From: JARRRD01 sp046706685
GTDB taxonomy: Bacteria > Nitrospirota > Thermodesulfovibrionia > Thermodesulfovibrionales > UBA6898
Assembly: GCA_046706685.1 (NCBI GenBank)
Contig: JBJKPE010000052.1
Location: 1 to 64,000 of the forward strand
Reading direction: 5' to 3'
Length of the DNA stretch: 64,000 bases
This document shows positions 25,723-33,359 of this stretch, piece after piece. Under the pieces are notes generated by a model. It searched no databases and was not told where the DNA came from. It was given only the letters and a program-made list of their open reading frames with translations. The translations under genes were made by a program, and so were the position numbers. How positions within the stretch are numbered: position 1 is the stretch's first letter; every line of letters starts with the position of its first letter.

Positions 25723-26631
25723 ATGGGAATTCTGGACTGTATCGGAAATACACCTCTTGTGAAGCTGGAGGTTTTGAACCCCAAGTCACGGGTCACGATC
25801 TTCGCCAAGCTGGAGGGCAATAACCCGGGGGGCTCCGTCAAGGACAGGATCGCCTTTTACATGGTCAGGGACGCGGAGGAGTCGGGGCGTCTAAGAAAGG
25901 GTGATACGATTCTTGAGGCGACTTCGGGCAATACGGGAATAGGTCTGGCGATGGTCGGAGCGGCCAGGGGTTACAGGGTTAAGCTGGTCATGCCGGAATG
26001 CGTGAGCCTGGAACGCAGGAAGGTGCTGGAGGCCTTCGGGGCAGAAGTGGTTTTGAGTCCGGGGAAGGAAGGTACCGACGGCGCTATCAAAATGGCGCAC
26101 AGGATGATGGCCGAGTCTCCGGACGGGTATTTCATGCCGAACCAGTTCGACAACCAGTCCAATATCAAGGCCCATTATGAGACGACCGGCAGGGAGATAA
26201 TCGAGCAGACGGGCGGCGATTTCGACGTCTTCGTGGCCGGCATGGGGACAACAGGTACCTTGATGGGGGCCGGCAGAAGGATCAAAGAGTTCGATAAAAG
26301 AATAAGGATCGTCGGGGTTGAGCCTTTTCTGGGCCACAGGGTCCAGGGGCTGAAGAACATGAAGGAATCGATTGTGCCGAAAATATACGACCCGTCGGCG
26401 CTTGACGAGAAGATAAATGTGAATGATGATGATGCCTTCGGAACGACAAGGATGCTAGCCGTGAAGGAAGGGATTTTCGCCGGCATGAGCAGCGGCGCCG
26501 CTGTGGCCGGTGCTCTTAAAATAGCCGGTCAGATGGACAGGGGCAGGATAGTGGTGATCCTGCCTGACCGGGGGGACAGGTACCTCAGCACGGCATTGTT
26601 CACGTCCGTCTGCGCCAAGTGCCCGCCATGA
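25723..26631 (+). CDS. cysM: Cysteine synthase (O-acetylserine sulfhydrylase), CysK/CysM family
   Basis: A 302-residue PLP enzyme making cysteine from O-acetylserine and sulfide or thiosulfate. The PLP lysine lies in NPGGSVKDRIA (about residues 35-45). The substrate loop TSGNTG is near 68 and the phosphate-binding loop GMGTTGT near 171. Its compact length and the VKLEGNNPGGSVKDR region fit CysM better than CysK, but substrate preference is not decided by sequence alone. A CAKC motif near the C-terminus (CAKCPP) is unusual and could bind metal or be redox-active. It has its own sigma70-type promoter. Confidence 0.9.
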   Translation: MGILDCIGNTPLVKLEVLNPKSRVTIFAKLEGNNPGGSVKDRIAFYMVRDAEESGRLRKGDTILEATSGNTGIGLAMVGAARGYRVKLVMPECVSLERRKVLEAFGAEVVLSPGKEGTDGAIKMAHRMMAESPDGYFMPNQFDNQSNIKAHYETTGREIIEQTGGDFDVFVAGMGTTGTLMGAGRRIKEFDKRIRIVGVEPFLGHRVQGLKNMKESIVPKIYDPSALDEKINVNDDDAFGTTRMLAVKEGIFAGMSSGAAVAGALKIAGQMDRGRIVVILPDRGDRYLSTALFTSVCAKCPP

Positions 26632-26638
26632 TCAGTCG

Positions 26639-27049
26639 TCACCTGGGGTAGTATTCTCTTTTTTCCGCCGGCATGATACACGTCAGGATCATGCTCACAA
26701 GACTTACGATAAGAGCCCCGAGAAAAGCAGGTTTGAAACCGGCAACCGCAAACCCGAGGCTGAACTGTTCAGAGAGCCAGGAAGTGAAGCTCAGCATCAG
26801 GGCGTTTATTATGAGGGTGAAGAGGCCGAGGGTCACGACGAGGAGAGGCAGCATGAAGAGTTGAATGAGCGGCCTGATATATGTATTTACCAGCCCAAAA
26901 ATGACCCCCACAATCAGTATGCCCCACCAGCCTCCGCTATAGATGATCCCGGGGACCAGTTTCACCGCGACCATTATGGCTATCGTGTTGATAAGCCACC
27001 GGATGAGAAAAATTTTCACGTGTGCATGGTCGGGGGACCTAAAGACCAT
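26639..27049 (-). CDS. Phage-holin superfamily IV-type membrane protein
   Basis: A 136-residue protein with four hydrophobic segments (about 13-32, 40-58, 63-90, 104-126), matching the small four-helix 'phage holin family' proteins widespread in bacterial chromosomes (VKIFLIRWLINTIAI, PGIIYSGGWWGI, GLVNTYIRPLI). Despite the name, members are usually not prophage-linked, and no phage genes are nearby. The ATG at 27049 overlaps the end of ubiD by 11 bases with GGAAAG upstream, so the two are coupled. Confidence 0.8.
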   Translation of the reverse strand: MVFRSPDHAHVKIFLIRWLINTIAIMVAVKLVPGIIYSGGWWGILIVGVIFGLVNTYIRPLIQLFMLPLLVVTLGLFTLIINALMLSFTSWLSEQFSLGFAVAGFKPAFLGALIVSLVSMILTCIMPAEKREYYPR

Positions 27050-28502
27050 ATTCTTTCCATCTTGAATCGACCAGTTTCCTTATTTCCTCCGACATGAAAA
27101 GCTCCTCGGGCCAGTCTCTCATCATGCCTTCCTCGCGGGTCTTCCGCGTAGCGTCGATGCCCATCTTCGATCCGTAGCGGGGCCAGTTGGCGGCATGATC
27201 AAGTGCATCGAGCGGCCCGTCGGCGAATACCGTGTCCCGCTTCCAGTCCACGTTGTTGAGTACCCGCCACGCGGTATACGAGAGGTCCTGGACGTCAACG
27301 TCATCGTCCACTACAATGAGCAGCTTTGCAAACATCATCTGTCCTTTGCCCCACAAGCCGTGTATGATCTTTTTTGCATGGCCGGGATAACTCTTTTTGA
27401 TCGAGATTATCGCGAAGTTGTGAAAGACGCCCTCCATGGGCAGATTGATATCCCTGATCTCCGGGAAATCGAGGCGTATGAGCGGAAGAAATATGCGTTC
27501 CGTCGCCTTTCCCATGTAACAGTCTTCCATGGGAGGTTTTCCTACAAGAGTGGCCGGGTAGGTCATGTCTTTCCGGTGGGTTATACAGGTTACATGGAAG
27601 ACAGGGTAGGGTTCGGCCGGAGAATAGAACCCGGTGTGATCGCCGAAGGGTCCCTCTGTGCGGGCTTCGCCGGGATCGAGATAGCCCTCGATCACGAGTT
27701 CGCTGTTGGCAGGAACTTCTATTTCTGAAGTCACACATTTCACCATCTCTACCGGAGATCTCCTCAGGAAACCGGCAAACAGCATCTCGTCAACAGCCTC
27801 CGGGAGCGGTGCGCTCGCCGCGTATATTACGGCTGGGTCGCTGCCCACGGCGATTGCAGCCGGCATGGATTTTCCCAGTTTAGCGTATTTTTCGTAATGG
27901 CGGGCGCCATCCTTGTGTATGTGCCAATGCATCCCTGTGGTCTTCTTGTCATAAACATGTATGCGGTACATCCCGCAGTTCTGACGGCCTGTCTCCGGGT
28001 CTTTTGTAAAGACCATGGGGAGAGTAATGAAACGGCCCTCGTCTCCGGGCTGCCCGTCTTGGGGCCAGCACTTGATAATCGGGAACTTCCCCAGATCAGG
28101 GTCCGTCCGCTCTACCACTTCCTGACAGCGCGCATTTTTCACCTGTTTGGGGAAGTACTTTGAGAACTCAAGAAGTTTCGGCAGCAACGAAATCTTCTCT
28201 ATCAGACCTTTGGGCGGGGCCTGTTTAAGGAGGTCCTCTATTCTGTCGGCTACTTCATTGAGATCACTTACCTCAAGGGCCAGACACATCCTTTCAAAGG
28301 AGCCGAAAAGGTTAGTTGCGACAGGATATGCCGAACCCTTGACCTTATCAAAAAGAAGGGCCTTCCCGCCTCCCGGCGATTTGGACATCCGGTCCGTGAT
28401 CTCAGAGATTTCGAGTATTGGATCCACCTGGGTCTTAACATGAACAAGAAGTCCTTTGTTTTCCAAGATTTTAATAAACTCCGTCAGATCTCTGTATGCC
28501 AT
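27039..28502 (-). CDS. ubiD: UbiD family prenylated-FMN decarboxylase
   Basis: About 487 residues, normal for UbiD. The enzyme uses prenyl-FMN to decarboxylate aromatic acids, typically polyprenyl-hydroxybenzoate or naphthoate in quinone synthesis. Conserved segments: NCGMYRIHVYD, MHWHIHKDGA, EGPFGDHTGFYSP and the metal/flavin region KPPMEDCYMGKA. ATG 28502 is chosen because GGGAGG sits 5 bases upstream and MAYRDLTEFI is the family opening; the frame is open far upstream, through the ihfA promoter. No ubiX is in the window. In a menaquinone (futalosine) organism it could be MqnL. Confidence 0.88.
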   Translation of the reverse strand: MAYRDLTEFIKILENKGLLVHVKTQVDPILEISEITDRMSKSPGGGKALLFDKVKGSAYPVATNLFGSFERMCLALEVSDLNEVADRIEDLLKQAPPKGLIEKISLLPKLLEFSKYFPKQVKNARCQEVVERTDPDLGKFPIIKCWPQDGQPGDEGRFITLPMVFTKDPETGRQNCGMYRIHVYDKKTTGMHWHIHKDGARHYEKYAKLGKSMPAAIAVGSDPAVIYAASAPLPEAVDEMLFAGFLRRSPVEMVKCVTSEIEVPANSELVIEGYLDPGEARTEGPFGDHTGFYSPAEPYPVFHVTCITHRKDMTYPATLVGKPPMEDCYMGKATERIFLPLIRLDFPEIRDINLPMEGVFHNFAIISIKKSYPGHAKKIIHGLWGKGQMMFAKLLIVVDDDVDVQDLSYTAWRVLNNVDWKRDTVFADGPLDALDHAANWPRYGSKMGIDATRKTREEGMMRDWPEELFMSEEIRKLVDSRWKEYGL

Positions 28503-28601
28503 TCGGGCCTCCCGTGCGTTGAAAATATATATTAACATATCGAAAAAGCCGATAAAAAAAGAGAAAAAAGAGTAACTACGGGAAATTAAACTGAAATCTT
28601 C

Positions 28602-28630
28602 TTGACAATAGTCTATGTCCTTAATATAAT
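28602..28630 (+). promoter_or_regulatory. Consensus sigma70 promoter for ihfA-merR-tRNA-Pro
   Basis: TTGACA (28602-28607), a spacer of exactly 17 bases, and TATAAT (28625-28630): a perfect match to both hexamers and to spacing. Transcription would start near 28637, about 25 bases before ihfA. It is the strongest housekeeping promoter I can see in the window. Confidence 0.92.
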
Positions 28631-28661
28631 TAAGAAAATTTGTTCGGGGGTAAAAGAGGAG

Positions 28662-28946
28662 ATGACGAAAGCCGAACTGGTAGATGCGATATTTGAAAAA
28701 TTGGGTCTGTCCAAGAAAGAGGCTCAGGATATAGTAGAGATCCTCTTCGATACGATGAAGCAGACCTTCGCTGAGGGCGAGTCCGTGAAGATTTCCGGGT
28801 TCGGGACATTTAACGTGAGAAAAAAGATGGCCCGCAGAGGACGCAATCCCAAGACCGGCCAGGACCTTGAGATATCGCCCAGAAGGGTGATTACATTCAG
28901 GGTGAGCAATCAACTGAAGGAAGAGATAGAGAAACTGGATGCATAA
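28662..28946 (+). CDS. ihfA: Integration host factor alpha / HU-family DNA-bending protein
   Basis: A 94-residue HU/IHF protein. It opens MTKAELVDAI, contains the family core VKISGFGTFNVRKK and the DNA-inserting arm with the Pro tip (RRGRNPKTGQDLEI), and ends with a helix. It bends DNA as a dimer and assists sigma54 activators, recombination and nucleoid structure. ATG 28662 follows the G-rich GGGGG...AGAGGAG. It overlaps the following MerR gene by 8 bases; the ihfA-merR arrangement recurs in several proteobacterial and related lineages. Confidence 0.92.
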   Translation: MTKAELVDAIFEKLGLSKKEAQDIVEILFDTMKQTFAEGESVKISGFGTFNVRKKMARRGRNPKTGQDLEISPRRVITFRVSNQLKEEIEKLDA

Positions 28947-29331
28947 ATCGGCAGGCCAAGCCTTAAAACCAGGTCTCCCTGTGCCGGACAAACTTTTTTA
29001 CAAGATTGGCGAGGTGAGCAGGATTACCGGCGTCGAGCCCTATGTTCTGAGATACTGGGAGACGGAGTTTCCCTTTCTTAAACCGAGGAAAAATAAATCG
29101 GGCCAGAGAGTATATATAAAAAAAGATCTGGAATTGGTCCTGCAGATAAAGAAAATGTTGTATCATGAACGGTATACTATAGAGGGTGTGAGGAAAAGAT
29201 TTGGTGAAGGCATCCTGAAACCGGAGAGCAAGAAGATTTACGAAGACAGAAAGAGAGACCTCAAGAATCCCGCCGAAGCGGTAGAGTTTGTTAAGCAGAG
29301 ACTTCGGGAAATCCTCTCACAGTTTAAATAA
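28939..29331 (+). CDS. MerR-family transcriptional regulator (IHF-linked type)
   Basis: A 130-residue protein. The winged helix-turn-helix KIGEVSRITGVEPYVLRYWE is at about 22-41, followed by a wing (SGQRVYIKKD) and a coiled-coil helix. There is no C-terminal ligand domain or metal cysteine pair, so it is not a metal-sensing MerR such as CueR. This short type is commonly encoded directly after ihfA. It overlaps ihfA by 8 bases and ends 2 bases before tRNA-Pro. Confidence 0.88.
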   Translation: MHKSAGQALKPGLPVPDKLFYKIGEVSRITGVEPYVLRYWETEFPFLKPRKNKSGQRVYIKKDLELVLQIKKMLYHERYTIEGVRKRFGEGILKPESKKIYEDRKRDLKNPAEAVEFVKQRLREILSQFK

Positions 29332-29333
29332 AT

Positions 29334-29410
29334 CGGGGCGTAGCGCAGCCTGGTAGCGCACTCGCTTGGGGTGCGAGTGGTCGCCCGTTCAAATCGGGTC
29401 GCCCCGACCA
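29334..29410 (+). tRNA. tRNA-Pro (anticodon GGG)
   Basis: A 77-base cloverleaf. Acceptor stem CGGGGCG/CGCCCCG, D-arm GCGCAGCCTGGTAGCGC, anticodon stem CTCGC/GCGAG around loop TTGGGGT (anticodon GGG), TpsiC loop GTTCAAATC, discriminator A and an encoded CCA. It begins 2 bases after the merR stop, so it is probably processed from the ihfA-merR transcript. Confidence 0.97.
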
Positions 29411-29465
29411 CTAAAATCTGCGGCGCTTTTTCTCCTGCTGGAAACGGGGAAAAGGCGTCTGCAGG

Positions 29466-29495
29466 TTGACTTTTGTCGGCGGTTTATTCTTTAAT
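29466..29495 (+). promoter_or_regulatory. Candidate sigma70 promoter for rplU-rpmA
   Basis: TTGACT (29466-29471), an 18-base spacer, then TTTAAT (29490-29495), 24 bases before the rplU ATG. Moderate match. It would let the ribosomal genes be transcribed independently of the upstream tRNA transcript. Confidence 0.45.
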
Positions 29496-29518
29496 ATCAA
29501 TTCGGAGGTGACAAGAAC

Positions 29519-29833
29519 ATGTATGCAGTTATAGAAAGCGGAGGCCAGCAGTTCAGAGTATCGCCAGGCGATACGATCCAGGTGCAGAAGTTGCCGGTGA
29601 CTGAAAAGGAAATCAATCTGGAGAAGGTTCTGGTTGTATCGAAGGATGACCATGTGCAGATCGGGAAGCCTTATGTAGCCAAGGCCAGTGTGACGGCTGA
29701 GGTCGTGGGCGATGTGAAGTCCCGCAAGGTTCTGGTTTACAAGCAGAAGCCGAGGAAAGGTTATAGGAAACTGAACGGCCACAGGCAGAGTTTTACGGTG
29801 CTGAAAATAAAAGATATAGTCTTCGGAGGATAG
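29519..29833 (+). CDS. rplU: 50S ribosomal protein L21
   Basis: A 104-residue L21 of normal length: MYAVIESGGQQFRV at the start, VVGDVKSRKVLVYKQKPRKG near 65-85, and the rRNA-binding YRKLNGHRQSFT region. GGAGGTGA precedes ATG 29519. It is the first gene of rplU-rpmA, one base before the rpmA start codon. Confidence 0.97.
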   Translation: MYAVIESGGQQFRVSPGDTIQVQKLPVTEKEINLEKVLVVSKDDHVQIGKPYVAKASVTAEVVGDVKSRKVLVYKQKPRKGYRKLNGHRQSFTVLKIKDIVFGG

Positions 29834-29834
29834 T

Positions 29835-30098
29835 ATGGCACACAAAAAGGGAGTCGGAAGTTCGAGGAACGGACGCGACAGTAATTCGCAGCGTCTCGGG
29901 GTCAAGAGGTTCGGAGGAGAGACGGTGAAGGCCGGGAATATACTCGTGCGCCAGAGGGGAACCAAGTTCCATCCGGGCACTAATGTCGGAAAGGGCTCTG
30001 ACGACACACTTTTTGCGCTTGTCGACGGCGTTGTCAGTTTTGAGAGGAAAGACAGGGAGAGATTGAAGATAAGCGTACATCCGACCGCTCAGGCATAG
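29835..30098 (+). CDS. rpmA: 50S ribosomal protein L27
   Basis: An 87-residue L27 beginning MAHKKGVGSSRNGRDSNSQR, the conserved tail reaching the peptidyl-transferase centre. It starts directly at the mature-type MAHKK without the N-terminal leader that Firmicutes cleave. It is followed by an intrinsic terminator. The obgE gene comes next, a widespread order. Confidence 0.97.
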   Translation: MAHKKGVGSSRNGRDSNSQRLGVKRFGGETVKAGNILVRQRGTKFHPGTNVGKGSDDTLFALVDGVVSFERKDRERLKISVHPTAQA

Positions 30099-30121
30099 GA
30101 ACGATATAATAAAAAAAAATG

Positions 30122-30148
30122 AAGGCAGATCGGGGTCTGCCTTTTTTT
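30122..30148 (+). terminator. Intrinsic terminator after rpmA
   Basis: AAGGCAGA-TCGGGG-TCTGCCTT is an 8-bp perfect stem with a 6-base loop, immediately followed by a run of seven or more Ts. It separates rplU-rpmA from obgE. Confidence 0.93.
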
Positions 30149-30314
30149 ATTTTTTGAGCGGCGGGCCTGGACTGAAGCTGCCTCTCGCTTTTTAAAAGAC
30201 CGTGAAAGATGAATAATAAGATTCCGGCCTGTCAGCTTGAAAGCCTGCCTCCAATATGATCCTGCTGCCGGTACTCTGTTTGAAAGCCCTGAAAAGTGAA
30301 ACTGTGAGGTCCGC

Positions 30315-31364
30315 ATGAAATTTGTCGATTACGCAAAAGTTTACGTGAAAGCCGGAGATGGCGGACGAGGTTGTGTCAGCTTTCGCAGGGAAAAGTATGT
30401 TCCGAAGGGGGGGCCCGACGGAGGCGACGGCGGACGGGGCGGCCATGTCGTATTTGTGGCGACGAGGCAATTGAACACTCTTCTCGACCTTCGGTACAAG
30501 AAGGAATATCACGCCGAGCGGGGGCAGCACGGCATGGGCAAGAAGATGCATGGGCGCGACGGCAAAGACCTTGTGATTCCCGTGCCCGTGGGTACTGTCA
30601 TCAAGGATGCGGAGACCGGCGAGACCCTGCATGACCTCGAAAAGGAGGGCATGGAGGTTATAGTGGCCAGGGCTGGAAGGGGTGGACAGGGTAATTCACA
30701 CTTTGCGACAGCTACGCGTCAGGTCCCCAGATATGCCCAGCCCGGAGAGGAGGGAGAGGAAAAATCACTTGTTATCGAGTTGAAGCTTCTCGCCGACGTG
30801 GGGCTGATAGGGCTGCCTAATGCCGGCAAGTCTACGCTGATTTCAGTCATCTCCTCCGCAAGGCCGAAGATCGCCGATTACCCTTTCACGACGCTCGTGC
30901 CGAACCTCGGTGTGGTCAAGTTCGAAGACTACCGGAGTTTTGTGGTCGCGGATATCCCCGGCCTCATAGAGGGGGCCCACAGGGGTGTAGGCCTCGGATT
31001 CCAGTTCCTGCGCCATGTGGAGCGCACTTCCCTGCTCCTTCACCTGGTGGACGTATCGGAGATGGGGGAGGGCGACCCGGTCGATAACATGGAAAAGATT
31101 AACAGGGAACTCGGGCTCTACAGTCCGAAACTTGCAGAAAAAACGCAGATGGTAGTCGGCTCAAAGATTGATGTGGCCGGAGACGGGACGAGGCTGAAAA
31201 GACTCTCGGACTACTGCCGGGAAAAATCTCTTGTTTTTTTTGCGGTTTCGGCCGCCACTGGAAAGGGCACGAAAGAACTTCTTTCCTACCTCGGGGCTAG
31301 AATGGAGGAACAGGAGGACGCACCCGGGGACTCCGGAGATCTCTCTACTCAGTCTCAGCTTTGA
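30315..31364 (+). CDS. obgE: GTPase ObgE/CgtA
   Basis: A 349-residue Obg GTPase associated with the large ribosomal subunit and stringent control. The Gly-rich Obg fold occupies 1-158 (GDGGRGCVSFRREKYVPKGGP). The G domain has G1 GLPNAGKST (about 167), G2 YPFTT, G3 DIPG and G5 SA, and G4 reads as the variant GSKID rather than NKxD. The C-terminal extension is short and acidic. Its 3' end overlaps the convergent cstA gene by 20 bases. No U-tract terminator lies between them. Confidence 0.94.
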   Translation: MKFVDYAKVYVKAGDGGRGCVSFRREKYVPKGGPDGGDGGRGGHVVFVATRQLNTLLDLRYKKEYHAERGQHGMGKKMHGRDGKDLVIPVPVGTVIKDAETGETLHDLEKEGMEVIVARAGRGGQGNSHFATATRQVPRYAQPGEEGEEKSLVIELKLLADVGLIGLPNAGKSTLISVISSARPKIADYPFTTLVPNLGVVKFEDYRSFVVADIPGLIEGAHRGVGLGFQFLRHVERTSLLLHLVDVSEMGEGDPVDNMEKINRELGLYSPKLAEKTQMVVGSKIDVAGDGTRLKRLSDYCREKSLVFFAVSAATGKGTKELLSYLGARMEEQEDAPGDSGDLSTQSQL

Positions 31365-33276
31365 CAGAAACGGTCTCCATCGTCTTCATCTCGATCCTTC
31401 CGGAATAATAACCATACCATTTGAAGAGTATGTCGGCAAGGACCACAACCGCCAGAATGGCCATGAGCAGAATCAGGAAACGATCGAATTTATATGTGAA
31501 GGCTTCGCCGGCTGTGGCCGCACCGGCGGCTTTTTTCCCGAAGATCCCCAAAAGTTCCCATGAGGCCGAAAGCGTCGTCGTAAACATAAAGACCATAGGG
31601 ACAAAGGTTGTCCAGGCATAGCGCAACTTTCCCGATTTGACTATGACCGTCGTACCCACAGCAAAGGCGATGGCGGCCAGAAGCTGGTTCGCCACGCCGA
31701 ACATTGGCCATATTGTTGCCACGCTGCCTGAATATATGAGATATCCCCATGAACATACCACAAGCAGGCTCGTAAACAGGGTGCCGGGGAGCCACCCCGT
31801 CCGGGACAGGGGCCTGTAAAACGAGCCGCCGAGTTCCTGCATGAGGAAACGGGCCACACGCGTGCCGGTATCCACGGTGGTGAGGATGAACAGGGCTTCG
31901 AACATGAGGGCAAAGTTATACCAGTAGGGCATCAGCCCCCTCATACCGGGGATGCTGGAGAGTATGGAGGCCATTCCGACAGCCAGCGATACCGCCCCTC
32001 CGGGTCTTCCGCTCACATCAGTTCCGACCAGTGCGGACAGTTCATGTATCTTTCCCACGGGGAACCCCAGTGCTGCGATCGAATCAAAAGAAAGCTTTGT
32101 GTTCATGGCGAAGTAGTCTCCGGGTATGAGTATGGTTGCCGCTATAAGCGCCATCATGGATACAAAACCCTCCGCGAGCATGGCACCGTACCCTATAATC
32201 CTTATATCTTTCTCGCTCTGGATCATCTTGGGAGTGGTGCCGGAAGAGATGAGGGCATGAAACCCGGAGATCGCGCCGCAGGCTATTGTAATAAACAGGA
32301 AAGGAAAAATTTTTCCTGGAATTACCGGGCCGCCGCCTGCGGCAAAGCGCGTCACGGAAGGCATCTGGATAGTGGGAGCCATGACGACCACTCCTACGGC
32401 GAGAAGTGCGACCGTCCCTATCTTCAAGTATGTCGAGAGATAGTCTCTGGGGCAGAGCAGCATCCACACCGGAAGCGCGGATGCGACAAAGCCGTAAATC
32501 ATTATCGATAGTACCAGGCTGTTCTTGCTGAGGGTGAAGAAAGGAGAGAGAGACGATCCCGGAATGTAATGGCCCGCAAACACAGCGGCCAGGAGCAGGA
32601 CAACGCCCATCGCACTCACCTCAGATATCTTTCCCGGCCTGATACGGTACAGGTAGATGCCCATGAAGAACGCGATGGGGACTGTGAGGGCGATTGTGAA
32701 CGTGCCCCACGGGCTCCCGGCGAGGGAATTGACCACTGCCAGTCCGAGTCCGGCGAGGGCCACGATGATGATGAAGATTACGGCAAAGGCGGAGGCTATC
32801 CCTCCGACAGGCCCGACTTCGTCGCGAGCTATCTGGGCCAGCGAGCGACCGTTTCTCCTTACGGAGGCAGCCAGTATTACCATGTCATGCACCGCCCCCC
32901 CGAAGGCTGCGCCTATGAGGATCCAGAGAAATCCGGGAAGGTAACCGAATTGTGCCGCAAGCATCGGCCCGATCAGCGGCCCTGCACCGGCAATGGCTGC
33001 GAAATGGTGCCCGAAGAGAACCCATCTGTTTGTCGGATGGTAATCCTTGCCGTCGGCTAACCGTTTAGATGGAGGTGTATAATTGCTGTTCAATGAAAGC
33101 ACTTTTGCGGCCAAAAATGAGGCATAGAACCTGTATGCTATCGCATAGAAACAACCTGCGGCGACGACGACCCACAGGGCGTTGACTTTTTCAGAGGGGT
33201 TGAGGATGCCGGTGACTACGGCGAAGGCAATTGCAGCTATAAGGCAGACCGTCAGCCAGAAGATTTTCTTAAGCAT
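31345..33276 (-). CDS. cstA: Carbon starvation protein A family peptide/pyruvate transporter
   Basis: A 643-residue protein with about 16 hydrophobic segments. CstA signatures: the N-terminal YRFYASFLAAKVL, NRWVLFGHHFAAIAGAGPLIG, QFGYLPGFLWILIGAAFGG and SSGTTPKMI. Family members import peptides or pyruvate during carbon limitation. The start ATG 33276 gives a membrane-embedded N-terminus. It is convergent with obgE (20-base overlap) and divergent from the radical SAM gene, with 83 bases between. Confidence 0.92.
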   Translation of the reverse strand: MLKKIFWLTVCLIAAIAFAVVTGILNPSEKVNALWVVVAAGCFYAIAYRFYASFLAAKVLSLNSNYTPPSKRLADGKDYHPTNRWVLFGHHFAAIAGAGPLIGPMLAAQFGYLPGFLWILIGAAFGGAVHDMVILAASVRRNGRSLAQIARDEVGPVGGIASAFAVIFIIIVALAGLGLAVVNSLAGSPWGTFTIALTVPIAFFMGIYLYRIRPGKISEVSAMGVVLLLAAVFAGHYIPGSSLSPFFTLSKNSLVLSIMIYGFVASALPVWMLLCPRDYLSTYLKIGTVALLAVGVVVMAPTIQMPSVTRFAAGGGPVIPGKIFPFLFITIACGAISGFHALISSGTTPKMIQSEKDIRIIGYGAMLAEGFVSMMALIAATILIPGDYFAMNTKLSFDSIAALGFPVGKIHELSALVGTDVSGRPGGAVSLAVGMASILSSIPGMRGLMPYWYNFALMFEALFILTTVDTGTRVARFLMQELGGSFYRPLSRTGWLPGTLFTSLLVVCSWGYLIYSGSVATIWPMFGVANQLLAAIAFAVGTTVIVKSGKLRYAWTTFVPMVFMFTTTLSASWELLGIFGKKAAGAATAGEAFTYKFDRFLILLMAILAVVVLADILFKWYGYYSGRIEMKTMETVSVKAETE

Positions 33277-33359
33277 GGGGCTATTATAGTTTAAGCCCCC
33301 GAGGTTTGTGAACAGGACTCTTTGAATATTTTCGACAGTAGTGTTTTATTATAATAATA

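Noticed and set aside
26639..27049. Prophage remnant suggested by the holin-type protein
   Set aside because: Such four-helix proteins are common chromosomal genes and no other phage gene is nearby.
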